A program made the position numbers and the translations under genes. Of a stretch of DNA of 64,000 nucleotides, positions 32,070 to 47,769 are shown one piece after another. Source of the stretch: Sphagnum compactum (taxonomy: Eukaryota > Bryophyta > Sphagnopsida > Sphagnales). Positions within the stretch are counted from its first letter, which is position 1. The number at the start of each line of letters is the position of its first letter. The notes under the pieces were generated by a model. That model made no database searches. It saw nothing but the letters and a program-made list of their open reading frames with translations, and had not been told where the DNA came from. The stretch spans positions 19,272,213 to 19,336,212 of the forward strand of contig OZ234493.1 in the NCBI GenBank assembly GCA_965153455.1, in the 5' to 3' direction.

Positions 32070-33100
32070 AGAGCTCCTCTCAACAACAGTGCAGAAATGT
32101 GACACAATCCACCTTGCAGGGGTTGTGAATCCCAGTGCCATTGAGTTGCTACACATTTAGAGTCCACTATTTTTTATGATACTCCTTGTGATTGCAGATC
32201 CTAATCTTTTGCCAGTTGCATGACAAAATTCTTGAGAGATTTTGAACCTTTGATAGGAACAGTAGTGGGCCTTGTGATTGTTACTATCAAGGAGACTACT
32301 GACAAAATTTTGTAGCCCAAAGAGATGATATCAAGACAGCTTCAAATTTAACACTTACAAGTATGGAGGAGCTTTTGAAGGTGGCTTTGAACTACTGAGA
32401 GACAGTCAATTGTGCTTCTTGACCTGAAGATAAATAGACTAGGACCAAGGTCCTCATATCTTCTGAAGATGATCTCAAACAATGAATAGAGTTCCACATA
32501 CCATGAGGAGCACATATAATTACTTTGCAGTTTAAATGTGCACAATCCTTGACAAACCATGGAGTGTGGTGCACTGGATGGTTAAAAGATCAGTAGTCAA
32601 ATTACCTAGCAACTGATACTTGTTGAAAGATGCAATTGCAGCACAATGTGCACAGTTGCATGGATGGAGCTGTGAGGTACAAATCGAGAAACATGCACAT
32701 AATCTGTCACACTATACAACTTCACTTGTCATGTAACCTGTCAGACTAAACAACTTCAATTGCCCATACTGATGCATTTAAAACCATGAAAAGACTTTCA
32801 TTGACATTTTTGGGACCACTGTAATCCTGAAACATTTTTTTCCTCTGCAGCTCCTAAAGAGCCTTGATTCAATCCACTCTCAAATACCTTGAGAATACCT
32901 TGTTGTCTACCTGACCTAAAATAATCGGGGATTTGAAGTTTTGGACATTCTTGCAGAACACAAACATCTTCACAATTGCCCTGATCCCCACCTACATCTT
33001 GTATTTAGAACATGAACTAATTGGCAGGCCAAACAGTAGGGATTCAAAAGGCCCAACAATATAACTACAATCCTAGAACATGGAGAAGAATGGACATTCA
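32070..33100. other. Gap between the UROD and OTC relics
   Basis: About 1 kb separating the 3' ends of the two pseudogenes. I looked on the minus strand for the missing last OTC exon (HCLP-containing) and did not find it. The open frames here (32348-32574 minus) show no motif. Confidence 0.4.
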
Positions 33101-33162
33101 TCCCATCCACTCACAGTGCTTCAAGGGATTTCAAGAGAAGTGGCATGTCATGGAGAAGAGAC

Positions 33163-35289
<2,127 letters not shown>

Positions 35290-36218
35290 GAATGCACGAA
35301 GCTCTTCTCGTCCCTGGCTTTCGCACAGATTCTCAATTCCCTTCTAGACTCTCAAGATCACGTCTTCACCTGCATGTTTCTTTAGTGGTCTTCAGTCGAG
35401 CATCTTTTCTTTGCATTCTCACACACTTGTTGCTTGCTTGGGCTTGGGAAAAACAAGGTCAAATTTTCCCTTGTTAGATTTCATTTGATTGCTTGATAGT
35501 TTCAAACTTGAATTTGCTTCACTCATTTTTAAATAAAGAGGCATGAAAGGATGGGTTTTTTTCAAATCTATGTTCTTTAATTTATTTATTTTTCAATGTC
35601 ATTTTTCCTATGAGATTTTTTAATATTTGCTCGATCAATTTGCATCTCTCTTTTTTTCAATTTGAATTTTAATTCAATTGTTGAATTGAATTTAGATAAA
35701 TAAGAATTGAATTCCACTGAAATCAAATTTCATTCAATGTATTTGAACTCAATTTCAGAATTTCAATTTCCAATCAAATTTAATTTAATTCAAGTTGCAT
35801 GCAAAGTCATTCAATTGGAACTTAATTTTTACAAAATCAATTCATTTTTTCATCAATTGATCATCGCCAATAGTGTGCAACCATGTGGAGCCCAAGGCAA
35901 TATATATTAATATATAACATGGAGTCAAGACCGTTATTATATATGTTGGTAACTTAATTTGTGTAATACGCACGTGTTCTTTTCAATTTCATGAAGTAGG
36001 TGGACTAGCGATCATCCACAAGAGGACTTAGCCAAATTTGGATACAAGTCACATAGAAAAGTAGATTTAAGAAAAAACCCATTACATATTAGTAACCATG
36101 ATTATTTTTTGGGCAAAAATTTCATATCTTGATGACAAAAAAAAGGGATTGTGAATGGTATAAAGGGTTTTTCTTTGGAAAAATGGGCCTATGTTGCCAC
36201 ATTATGGGAGAAATTCGG

Positions 36219-36308
36219 TTGATTGTCACCATATTTACATGATAGGTTCTAGTATGTCGCCAATTGATTGTCACCATATTTAGATGATAGGTTCTCGTTT
36301 GTCGCAAA
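36219..36308. repeat. 45-bp tandem duplication
   Basis: gattgtcaccatattta recurs at 36221 and 36266, with the following text conserved through taggttct and gtcgc. There are two copies with a few substitutions. Confidence 0.85.
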
Positions 36309-39300
36309 CATGCAACAAGATTCCTAAACTCATTAGAAAAAATCTTGTCCATTCCAACCATATGGTTACGATTATAGATGCGACTGGTGTTCAAATGAAC
36401 TACTTTTATGACTATAGTTAAATTAATCTTATGTGTTATTTTAATCATAAACATGTGTAGTCATATATGTGATTATTGTAATCACATTTGTGACTACAGT
36501 ATTGATATTCAAATGAAGTTGCAAATGTGACTATAATTTGTGACTATTACATGTTTGGATGAAAAAGTAAAATGAAAGTGTACATTTTTCATTCAATACT
36601 ACAAATGAATCCTTCGATGGATGAAAACTTAATTGTTTTTGCAACTAGTCATAGTTGTTTTGGTAACTAAGGCCCAATAATTTTTTAATTATAATACTTT
36701 GATGATTAAAACATATGCGGCATCTTTAAAATTACAACATTTGTTTGATAATCAACTTGTGTCAAATTGTTTATTGGTATTTTTATTTTTTAATGACATT
36801 AACAATACAAATTATTATATTTTTATTAAATATTTTTGAGTTATGATCTATTTATAAATATTAGATATGATGATTACTAATTATATATTATAGATGTAAA
36901 TTAAATTTTATTGGTAAAATTCGAACATATTATAACCATAATCGAGTATGATATGTATTTTAATCAAATAAAGGTTTCAAATGTTTAAAAAATATATCAT
37001 TTATTTGATCATAAAACTTTTACCATAATTTTAGATTATATATATATATTCTCCATCAAATTCATTAATTAATTTAACCTCACTAAATTTATTAAAATTA
37101 CATTTTTAAAATATTTTATATTTTATATTTTTCTGAAATTTGATTGACATATTATCCATTTATAAAAATTATATGTGAATTAATTGAAATTATGATATAT
37201 TATAATCACATTGTAATTTATTTTTATTAAAATGAAGGATTAATATGTGGGAAACCTACATTATTTATTTATCTATTATTAAAGATTAAAATATTTTTCA
37301 TTTATAAATCATGGGCTTGTATATTTTTCTAATGAATCATCATCGAATTGTAATTCAATTTAACAAAATTCAAAATAAATTATTCAAATTAATGTACATT
37401 TTTGGAAGAAAAATATATTTAATTATGTATGTCATTGAAAGTATTTTAAAAATAAATTTTAATTTTTTTCATTTGGACAAATATCAATAAAATGTGAAAT
37501 ATTGAAATTGATGTTTGTGCAATGTTTAAAATCAAATATAGGGTAAATAAAATGCATTCCATTATATTTCCACATTAAATGGGATGGTTTGATGGTAGAG
37601 GAGTTGATATCCATCCTTGGTGTCCAAAGATAAAACCTCACAAGTGACATAGTTGTGGTCAATGATGGTATGTTGATTGCATGTGCCTTACATAGTTAGG
37701 CTACTTAACTTATGTGCCCACCTTAAGCCCACCTAGGTACCTAGACTAGGTGGCCTACCTAGCTACTTAAATTAAGTTTTAAGCCTAGCCTAGGTAATGT
37801 GTCAACAACTCATAGGATGAAAACTTATGAAATTACCAATAATATGAATTATTGCATTGCATTATTTAAATAATCTACTTAATATATGTGATTTTAAATG
37901 TATATTAAATAATTTAAATTTAATTAGTTTTTAAAATGTTGCCCAATATTTTATGTAGTTGTATAGTCCTACGACTAGTCAATGGATGAAAAAGCCATGC
38001 AATCGCACGTGATATGTCACAAATGATATGTGATTGTACATGCCATGTGGAGTTTTTTGCGATTGGTTGTTTTTTTCCACTTGTCCAAGGCGATTATAAG
38101 GTTTGTAGTTGCATATGTTTGTTAGAACTAAAATTTTGTTTTCTACAACTAAAATTGTAGTCATTTATTTCCAAATTTCTTTTAGTGACTTAATGTATGT
38201 ATGTTTTAAGACCTACCAACTTACCTACTTGTGGTTATGTATGACTTACCTAACTATTAAATTTTTTTTTCCAAAATATAAATAATTTGCCATGTGTCAA
38301 CTTTTGATTGTGTCACATGTCACAATCTCATACCATCATTAACAATAATTTGAAAAAATCCAATTATGTACAAAACTTCTCACAATGCCATGTGTAAAAT
38401 TTTAATAGATAGATGACAATTAATGATGTTAGCATGACATCATGGGTGTAGATATAATGGAGTTGCATAATAGTTGAAAATTAGTTGTTGTGACAAAGTT
38501 ATAATTGAGTTGTAATGAATTGCATCGTATATATGATGAATTGCAACTTTACAACTCATGCAACTTGTCCATTAGCACTCACGGCATATAAATACAGTGA
38601 TTGTGAGTGTCCAGTGCAATTCAAAAATTGAGTTTGTAAGCCAATTGTAAAAGACCTTTTTTTTTTTTTCATAGTGTGTGAATCACTAAATTTTCATTAA
38701 AGGGTAAAAACAAGTTATGATGATGCCTTTTTGGGTCTAATACTATAGTATATATGTCCCAAAATGTTTTACATTTAATTTTGGGTTTTAATTTTGGTGT
38801 TTAAGCAGTATGATTATCATTTGAGGAAAAAAACTAATCAAGAAAATTCAAAAAACCATGAATATATTTATGGTATAAACAATATAACAATATTCATTTT
38901 TTGTTTCAAATTACACTAAGTATTTTACTTGATTAATCATTCAAATAAGTGTTTGAAATGGATTTTATGGATTGTTTTTAATCACAATTCACATTCCATT
39001 TCAAGGTGATTGTTTATCAATTTATCACATATTTATGGTTAACATCATAAAAAAACCCCATTTGTGATATGAAAATTATCAAACTTTTCACATGGTTTGA
39101 AATATGTGGAATCACATTTGAAATAATACTACTATTTTCATAAAGATTTAAATAATTTCAATTTTTTTGGAATATATTTTCATTTTTCAATACACAATTA
39201 CAAGTATATTTTTCCTACAAATATATTCCAATCCACCATGATATACTTAAAAACTAATTCTTTTATTTTCTATTTTATTGTTTGGGTTATGTTCTACCAT

Positions 39301-39779
39301 AGTATGCAAAAACATTGTGAAACTCCTTAATGTTGACATGGTTTAGGCTACAAAACATTCATTCATGGAACACAAAGTGAAAGCTATAACAGGCATGAAA
39401 ACAACCAAGTCTATAAGATTTCCTAAACCAAAACGAATATAAGGGTAGGCCTAGTTCGGTAGGCCTAGTTCGAAATCCATATCATGAAACAATAAAAACG
39501 AGAACAAAAACATGACATATGTAAGACAAATACATGACATGTGTAAGACAAGGATTTTATTGCGAAAATGAAACAAGAACAAAACAAGGTTGTGACAAGA
39601 AAACCTACCCAAAACTAATGTTGAACATATTGAAGGGTATGTGAGATTCTACTTCTATTTATACCCATTGGGCACTTATCTCAAGGAAACTTTTCAGAAA
39701 ACTTCCAACTTACATGTGGCCCATGTTCATCCATGTGTGACCCATGTGCACCCATGTCCATCCATGTGAAAAATAATGG

Positions 39780-40015
39780 TGAATTATGAATTAACTAGAA
39801 ATGAATTGAGATTTATTTATGAGTTAATTGAAAGTTAACAGGAAATGAATTAAAATTTAACTGATACTTAATTAAAAGTTAATTAAAAGTACACTGGAGG
39901 TGAACTAAGGGAGAACTACAAGTGAACTAAAACTTAATTAAAAGTTAACTAAGACTTAACTAAAAATGAATTGAAAATAAATTAAGAGTTAAGTTCAAGT
40001 TAATTACAAGTTATG
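39780..40015. repeat. Short-period degenerate repeat (TTAATTAAAAGTTAAC-like)
   Basis: Many variants of aactaaaacttaattaaaagtt follow one another with irregular spacing of about 12-24 bp. It looks like an old expanded minisatellite; no coding content is seen. Confidence 0.6.
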
Positions 40016-40669
40016 AATGAACATTCATATGAATGCACTCCATGATGGTGGCATTCGTGACAAAAACACACCAAAGTCCCCCAAAAGTGCACAATATATA
40101 TTTTGTACACACTGAATGTACCCAACCCATTTAATCCAACCATTCGATCAACGTTAATTGACTTAAAATGAACTTTGAATTACAAAAAGTTATCAAAGAT
40201 TTTTTTAAAAATTGTTTGAATTTAGTATTGTCAAAAGGTTACCATCAAGAAAAACTTGATTGTACATTGTTATACTTGTTATACATCACCATTTTTTGCT
40301 TAAAGTCGCCCACCTCTAATGTGCTTTCATTCAATAGTACAATGCGATTACGTAAAACGGTTCACTACCTTTAAATGTAATGGTTAGCACACTAAACATA
40401 TTTACATGACTACAGAAGAAAGGTATAAGAAACAACACTCATGTTGGAATATGGGTGAAATGAAAATTTGGAAGAGACTAAGTAATAAACGTAACTCACA
40501 ATAAGTACCCAAAAGTGACTCAGGTTGGTATTCACATTAACAAAAGATATTTATTTCATCATAATTTGTTTTTAAAGGCTTCATAGTCAACATGGAGTGA
40601 TCCGAATTTGGCTCAACATAAGCATGTCACAGTATTAAGTAGATCTAATCTACAATTAGGAACTTATTT

Positions 40670-43600
40670 CTATTTGTGGGTTTCGAGACAGAATGCATCA
40701 ACATGTAAACCTCCAATACTATATGGGTCAACCATTACAGAAATTCCAGTGCTACCTTCACCCATGTATACACAACCCTTCACCACTGAAACTCCTCCTG
40801 CTAGGCTACTATTTGCCTTGTATTGCCAAAGTATTTTCCCTGATATAGCTTCTAATGCCATAAGTGTACCATATGGTGTTCCATATGCGATGACAAACAC
40901 AACTCCATTGGCAACAGTCACAGGTCCATATGCAATGCTATTGTTTGGTGTAGCAATGGACCATAAAATGGTGCCATTATGTGCATCCATAGCTACCCAT
41001 CCACCTCCATTTGTAACTTCACTGGATGGAAGAAGTGTAAAATTCAGCTTGTCGTAGTTAACAATGTTTGTATAAACCCGTTGGCCATCAGTTGCTAAAC
41101 CCCAACATGCTCCTGCAGGCCCTGCAACCTGTTCAAATTATAGAAAGATACAGATCAAATCCCCTAGTTCATGGAAAATTCAAACCAAAAGCTCCATATA
41201 AGAAGAGAAACAAATTGATGCATAAAGAAAACAAAAGGCTTTTGCTGTTTGAAACAAGTTCCATGTCAAGAGTTTCACTGACCTTTCATTTGATGAACAT
41301 GCATTAATATTACGTAGGTTGCATGATAAACACTATTGAAAATTATTTTGTCATGATGAATGATTTAAGAACATTCAACTTGTAATATATATTTTAATAT
41401 AACGAATAATGGACTTTACCATTGCCCACACAATGTGTCCATCATTGCGATCAAGGGCCCATACAAATCCATTCTTTTGTCCAACAATTGCCACATCTTG
41501 CTTTGAATGCGGATGCACACTGTGGTCCAAAATGCTATGTAGTAATGGGGCTTCACCAAAGTCTGCATCAGGCCCTGGGATTGGTGGACAATTTGGATTT
41601 TGAGGTTGGAAACAATTTACATTCCAAGTATCATAGCCCCCCAAATGATGACTCCATATTATTGTGCCATTCTCCAAGTCTAGTGCAAGGACAGATTCCG
41701 AGTGATCACTTGGTTTAATGCATGGGTCAGGGACAATAGGATGTTTCTCTTTTAGTTGATTTTGTTCACATTGTGTTATGTTAGGAGGTGTGGTGTAGAG
41801 GTTTCCAGTGGCAAAAATAACAAGGTTTCTGTGTATGTCAATAGGCGGGCTACTACCCCATATTGCCGCCCCTGAGTATAAATGTTTATCACCATGATTA
41901 TCAGGTATCATAAGGGTCCTCCATTTGATATCACCTGTAATGAGATCAAGTTTCAAAAAACTTCCTTGAAAATAACAACAATCCACAGAATTGATGCCCA
42001 AGCCCTCCTCTTCAGATGATGTACCTACAAAATACCAACTACAATAAGGTGGAAATTAGCATCACACAACATTAAACCCTTAAATGCCTAGAGCCACCCT
42101 ATGTTATTTGCGAAATTTTCTTTATTTATTGACCTTATATCATAAATGATGAAGTGAAAATCAGAAGGTGAAATGTTTTTCATGCACACAATTTTATAAA
42201 ATAGAGTTATCCATAATGTAAGAAAAACACAACACCAGAACCCTGAGTTTGGTCATACACAGGGTGAGATTCAAAAAACACCTGCAAAATAGTACATTAG
42301 GATTCAACCGGGGTTGAAACTCAGAAAACCATCAACTTTGGTAGTAAACTGAGTTTCATCCTGTTTTTCCTTTTTCCTGAGCGCCTCCACTGCTGCTAGA
42401 TATATTTTTCTTTGCACCTCAGTATACTGTTTACAATTTTACGTCAGTTTGGGACCAGAGAGTCCATTGGACTACTATAATCCATTCTTTGCTCCACAGT
42501 ATACAACTACTATAATTTATCTCGGATCTTGTGCATTAAATGCTAAGTTTCAACATTTCATATTGAGATTTAATAATATGTCTTTACTTTGCGGATACCA
42601 CTGAAAGAGGGGATAGAGGGTGAAAGGGTTTCCAAAGACAGGGTGAAGACAGGGTGAAGACAGGGTTACTTTCCAGATAACTCTCATGTACAAAACATTA
42701 CAAATAAAATTTTGATAGGAAAAGTTTAATTACCTTTTGTAAGCTGTGCCAGACATTGTGAGCACAGCAAGTGGATTTGGGTCCAATAAAGTGGACCAAA
42801 CAATGTCACCTGTATTTCGATCCATAGCAAGCATTAAGGCAGGACCATATATGGCAACTAGTAGTAAATCCTTGGTAACAACAGGTGTTGTTCTTCAAAA
42901 TATTGTTATTGGACTCTTTGTGAGCTCTGTCAAATTCTTTTGCCATATAACATTTCCTTTTGTTGCACAAACTGCATATAAATAACCATTAGAAGATGGA
43001 AAGTATACTACCCCATCCAATGATACAGATGGTGTAGCTGTGACATCGTGCTTGGTCAAAAATTGCCACTTTCTCTTAAGTTTGGCAACTGTTTTGGGGC
43101 TTATTTCCTTTTCATAATAAGCTTCACGTCGGTTTAGAATGCCCCCACCATGATTTGGCCACTAAAACAATGCCACAAGTAAATATTGTGAGATATCACA
43201 AGTAAAGTATCTCATTGTTTAATGAATATGTTCCTTTCCTTTTCTCTATTTGGTGACAAGTTTGTGAAATATCATGTTTCCTAAAACATAGTCCACTTTC
43301 CATGGGTTATTAAATGGGCTTGGAAGCAAGTCTTCTTAATCAAAAAAGGAAAATACCCAAATTTTTGAAAAGGAGGGTTCAATGATGAAAGTCTTAAAAA
43401 TGTAGCATCATCACTTGCACATGCAAAAATTAATGTTGTGATAGAATGCAACCATCACTCTGATGATTAGAAACTCTTCGATCTAGCCATGTTATAAAGT
43501 GGATATCATGTTCATGGTCCAAGATTTCTTGTCACAAATTTCCAATTAGGTTAGGGGAATATGGTGGAATGTGAGAGCTGTGATCCCCTTAATTCTTGTA

Positions 43601-44816
43601 GATTCTTTTCTAAGAGATATCCATTTTGGTCCACATTAGCTTAAGCACTAGAAAATTGGGATATGATTAGCAATAATAGGTTTAACAAAGTTCACAAGTA
43701 AGATGATGTACAAGGGCGAGCAACATTTTTTGGGCTGAACATGTAAACCAATGTCATAAGGACCATTGTCAGTTTTGTTACAGGTAAGATTGCAAACCAT
43801 CCCATGAGGTCATACCATGAATTCAAACTCTTTAGCCACAATAATGGTTGAAAACAACTTGGACATCTGTTTTAAAAATGAAAACCATGAATTTACCATT
43901 TTTAAGTGACAAACTTTAATTTTTCATCAATGAGCATTACACAATATCAATAGAAAATTTATGGTTCTAAAATCTAATGTTTTCTTATTCCCTTATGGCT
44001 ATTCATTGGGCTAGTGGAATGGGAAGCTTGGATAATTATATTGTATTTATAGTTGAAAAGGTTGTTCGAGGATGGCTTTTGGTTGTGTTGATGACTTTCA
44101 ATATCGAAAGTTGTATTAAGTGCATTTTGAAAACTAAGACTAAAACTCAAGAAGTTCATTGCGTTTTCCTCAACTTTTATACATATCGTTTTTGTTTTTC
44201 CATTCTTTTTCCTCCCACAATTACACAAAATATTCAAATGAAATTTACCATTTCAATGAAGGTAGAATACCGTCATGAAATACCAGATCAGTATTGATAC
44301 TGAGTTGTATCATTTAGTCCAAAGATCACAACTATTGGGACTAGCAAGTATCACACCAACAGTCCAAATATTTATATGAGCTTGGTATTTAATCTGAAAA
44401 ATTCTTGAGCTACCTACCAAGACCTGGCTCGTACTAAATCCCTCAAGAATTTACAAACACAAACCCAGAAGGTCTCTTTAGAATATGTTACCCATTCTAC
44501 ATAAGTTAACACCACTTAACCATGAATGATCATTGAAGTTGGGGGTCCTTGGCACCTTGTTATAAGTAGTCAGTACCACATGAATGTATCTGTGTCTATT
44601 AATTTTGGGCCTCACCCCAATGGTTAATATACTCAGTTCAACTGCCTCAAGGGATGATCAGTGAATTTAACCATGTCCTAGGTTGAGAAAGGATTGTTGA
44701 AACATGGAAGATATGTAATGTGTCCAACATACCTGAGGCCCATCAAATTCATCAAATGCCATCAGAAACTTGCAGCTGAAGCATAATAACAATAACCATA
44801 TAGTTTTTGCAACCAT
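40670..44816 (-). CDS. Secreted PQQ-propeller (polyvinyl-alcohol-dehydrogenase-like) protein, one in-frame TGA
   Basis: Exons 44816-44733, 43161-42734, 42038-41420 and 41128-40670 join in phase to give 529 sense codons plus one internal stop. The first exon encodes a signal-peptide-like N-terminus (MVAKTIWLLLLCFSC). Exon 2 starts WPNHGGGILNRR, the family entry motif. Quinoprotein beta-propeller features follow: repeated GxxxW strands such as GNVIWQKNL, GDIVWSTLL, GTIIWSHHL and GHIVWAM, plus SGAAIWGSSP and IFATGNLY. The predicted product is an extracellular or vacuolar PQQ-type propeller protein; enzymatic activity in plants is not established. The oddity is TGA at 42897-42895 (codon 117), just before the conserved RTTPVV, where family members have Ser; a TCA to TGA change would explain it. 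Everything else, including splice sites, is intact. It is either a very recent pseudogene, a null allele or a sequence error. Confidence 0.85.
42634..42667. repeat. 11-bp direct repeat (GACAGGGTGAA)
   Basis: Three tandem copies of agacagggtga-like units within the PQQ gene's second-to-third exon intron. Confidence 0.8.
43162..44732 (-). other. First intron of the PQQ-propeller gene
   Basis: 1.57 kb between the signal-peptide exon and the WPNHGGG exon, GT-AG bounded. Overlapping open frames at 43974-44297 lie on both strands and show no motif. Confidence 0.6.
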
Positions 44817-46240
44817 TGTGTGATCCTGCAACATCCTGCAACATTGAGCAATAACTTGAGTACATGACTTAGTTTGAAAGTAACATGATTTTAGTGACTC
44901 CCAAATAGTCCTTGATTATCAAAACAAGAGCACAAGAACTTGGCTTTCAAGGGCATCTTGTAAGTTGTTGTAAGTTGTTCACTAGGCCATGCTAGAGTTA
45001 CTTTCAGTAGCCAAGAGCCAACCTGGGTATAAATGGGTTCCCAATAACCAAATTATCAATTAAGAAACATGGGTAAAAATGGTCAAAATTTCATGAAAGC
45101 TTTGATGACCAGCTGGATTGCTGCTAGTATGGCAGTTTGATGGAGGAAGGGTACTAGATGAAAAACGTAATTCGAAAAACAATTGGGCCACATGTTTCCA
45201 TAAACATTTTAGAAAACTTAAGAAAAAAAACTTAATGGATTCAACAAAGAACTGAATGATGTTAGTTTAAATAATCATCATCACTATCAAACCTGACTCT
45301 CTTTTACTTGTACTAATTTTCCATATTATATACATGACATCTTTGATTTGATGAAATCTTATCAAATAACTTCTAACAACGAGAATACTGAGACAAGATC
45401 ATGAACATAAGAGAAAACCACAAATGCAACACATACATGGGAATCAAACTTCAATCTAGCATTCAATGATCAATGGCATGCATACACAACCTTTGCTCAA
45501 ATCAAAAGATCAACCTGATCTAGAACTATAATTCCCTTAAACAGAACATCCATCATAAGGGTAAATTGTAGTATAGCCACTGACAACAGTGCCTCCCCCA
45601 GTCTAACAACCAAAGAGCTTTATGAAGAGGCTCTGGAGATCTTACTTGAAATCTCTGGCTGCGGGGAAATTCTGCCTGGTAAGGTGTGCCCTCCAATTAC
45701 ACTGCACAAATCCCCTCAAGCTGTTACGAATTGTAGAACTATTCCCTTCAACAAGAATATCCACCATAAGGGCTTGTGGAACTGTAGAATTATCACCTTA
45801 AACAAGAGGCATCCATCCTAATTAAGGGTGTGCACGATCAATGACTCACCTCATGCTCAAACTGAAGTATTTATCTGTGTATTTTTTATAAGTTCTGTAT
45901 CCTCAAACCTGGAATTTATTGCTACCTGGCTTCTTCACATCCCATGTGAATTGCTGCAACTCATCTCACATCACAAACACTTCTGCTCTGTAAATTGCTG
46001 AAAAAAAATGATCCTATTGAATTGATTATTGCATTGCTGCATTTGTGGTGCATGTACATATACAAGGTATTGTGCAACAGAGTTCAGACAGAAACCCTGG
46101 TTGATTTCTACAATGAAAGTCCACAATGCAACTTGCAACAGCTTACACTTGCACAACACCTTGTATGGGGGGGAAGAAATACTGGGAGCCGACACCTAGC
46201 AATTGCCACATCCCCTGAAAAATGAGTTGACTTTGAGCAT
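44817..46240. other. Upstream region of the PQQ-propeller gene
   Basis: Contains the presumed promoter of the minus-strand gene. Three imperfect direct repeats with the words accttaaacaagagg/atcca..ataaggg lie near 45525, 45736 and 45789. No other gene seen. Confidence 0.4.
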
Positions 46241-46247
46241 TCTCTAA

Positions 46248-46606
46248 GAGCATCTCCAGCGGTGCTCAGTATGTGACGCTGCCAAAATATTTTTCACATC
46301 CAAGTTTAGCTATGTTCTCCTTTGCAACCCCACCAATAAAACTGAAACCGCGACAGCAAATAGGTGGGGGACTACTAATAGCAAACCACATGGACCAATC
46401 ATTATGATGGGCCAATCAGAAACACTGAACAGTAGTTAGATCTTTTCTGCAGGCGCACAGCACTGCTGCGCCTCGTACCATCCACGGTAACTTGCAGAAT
46501 TATGCTGAGCTAAAACCAATTTCCTGAGTCAAACCGGTACAGGTTGGATTTTCTTCGTCCATTTTTACTGTGCAGGATCACATACTGACCACCTCTGGAG
46601 ATGCTC
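46248..46606. mobile_element. Tourist-like MITE, copy 1
   Basis: A 359-bp element with terminal inverted repeats of about 32 bp: left GAGCATCTCCAGCGGTGCTC, right ending GAGATGCTC. It is flanked by TAA on both sides (46245-46247 and 46607-46609), the 3-bp TWA target duplication typical of PIF/Harbinger. It is homologous along its length to 61127-61513, with shared words such as ggaccaatcattatgatggg and tgtgcaggatcacatactga. No coding capacity, so mobilised in trans. Confidence 0.9.
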
Positions 46607-46948
46607 TAACCCAATCCCGCCGGGCCACAGTGAACCAGCACCCACCAGCGCACCATCCAACACTGGATGTCCGCTATGACTCAGTTTTGTATGAACCTCA
46701 ACTGAGTTAATATTTGGTTTCATCTTGGTAACCAGTTCTGTAGGAAATAGGTCTCATATAGCCTAGAGGCAGATAGGTAGGAAAATAGGCAACTTAACTT
46801 CTAGGTAAGTAGATATATGGTTTACACATGCTAAGGGCTGTTTTTACTCCCTACCTACTGACAACCTGCTTGTGGGTTTAAATTACATAGGTGGGAAAAA
46901 AAATTAACTGAGCTACCCACCATGGTTAGCTAAGGAACTGGAACCTAA

Positions 46949-47310
46949 GGCCCGATTTGCACTAGGAGTCAGGGCCAATGTTCAACCCAAATCCAGCATT
47001 CCTATTGGTTCAAAAGTTGAAATCAGCCCCCAAGGGCTTTACACTAGGAGCCAAGGCTGAAATAGTTTGCCCCAAGTACTAATAAATGCTGAACATTATG
47101 GCCTTGTATTGGCCCCAAGGCTGAAAAAAGGATATCATCAAATTTGAGAGGCCAATTTGCAACCCTTGGGACCAATGTTCCAGCATTTATTAATATCCTG
47201 ACATCAATGTTCTAGCATTTATAAGTAACTTGGGGCCAATTTGCAACCCAAAAATGCTTGAAGTTGGCCCCAAGGTTTTTTTGGTCCTGACTCCTAGTGT
47301 AAAGCGAGCC
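46949..47310. mobile_element. Second MITE family (GGCCCGATTTGCACTAGGAG termini)
   Basis: A 362-bp element. The left end GGCCCGATTTGCACTAGGAG continues into TCAGGGCCAA. The right end is its inverted copy (TTGGTCCTGACTCCTAGTGT then AAAGCGAGCC) over about 30 bp. TAA flanks both ends (46946-46948, 47311-47313). The interior repeats subterminal words (ttacactaggagcc, ggccccaagg). Non-coding; the TAA duplication again suggests PIF/Harbinger-type mobilisation. Confidence 0.88.
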
Positions 47311-47769
47311 TAAGTCACCAAGTCCACATTGCCACATCGCCAACTTCACATTGTCTGTGCTACATTGCCATCTTCCCAAGTTGACTTCATCTTATGGACT
47401 GCCCTGAATGGTCTTCAAACTGCCCAAAACTATTTCTTACGAGCTACCTAATGAGGGTTCAAACACCCCACCCTTCCCAACCACTGCAGCAACAAAGGCT
47501 CTCACAATGCAATACAGCACTGTAGTCTTGGGAGTACTAGGGTTTTTTTTTCAATTTTGTGATGTGGGCTAGCTGAAGTGGCCATCATCCATAAGATTTT
47601 TTAGCCAGATAAAACCAGAATCCTTCTATATTCTTGGCTACCTACTGTAACTTATCATAAAAATCTGACAATTCAATTTTATTTTATTTTTCCTTTCAAA
47701 GTCTGGTGAATTTGGGTGATTTTCTCCATGAAAAATCCTTTGTATACATTGAAATCATGGTTTTCAGGT

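Larger units (their letters stand above)
35500..40600. other. AT-rich intergenic block
   Basis: About 5 kb, very AT-rich between 36700 and 37700. It contains a 45-bp tandem duplication near 36221-36310, a CCTA/TAGG-rich patch near 37690-37795, and a stretch at 39780-40015 built from decayed variants of ttaattaaaagttaac-like words. No open frame shows a known motif. Confidence 0.55.

Noticed and set aside
36700-40600. LTR retrotransposon in the AT-rich block
   Set aside because: No reverse transcriptase, integrase or protease motif, and no pair of long terminal repeats could be found by eye.
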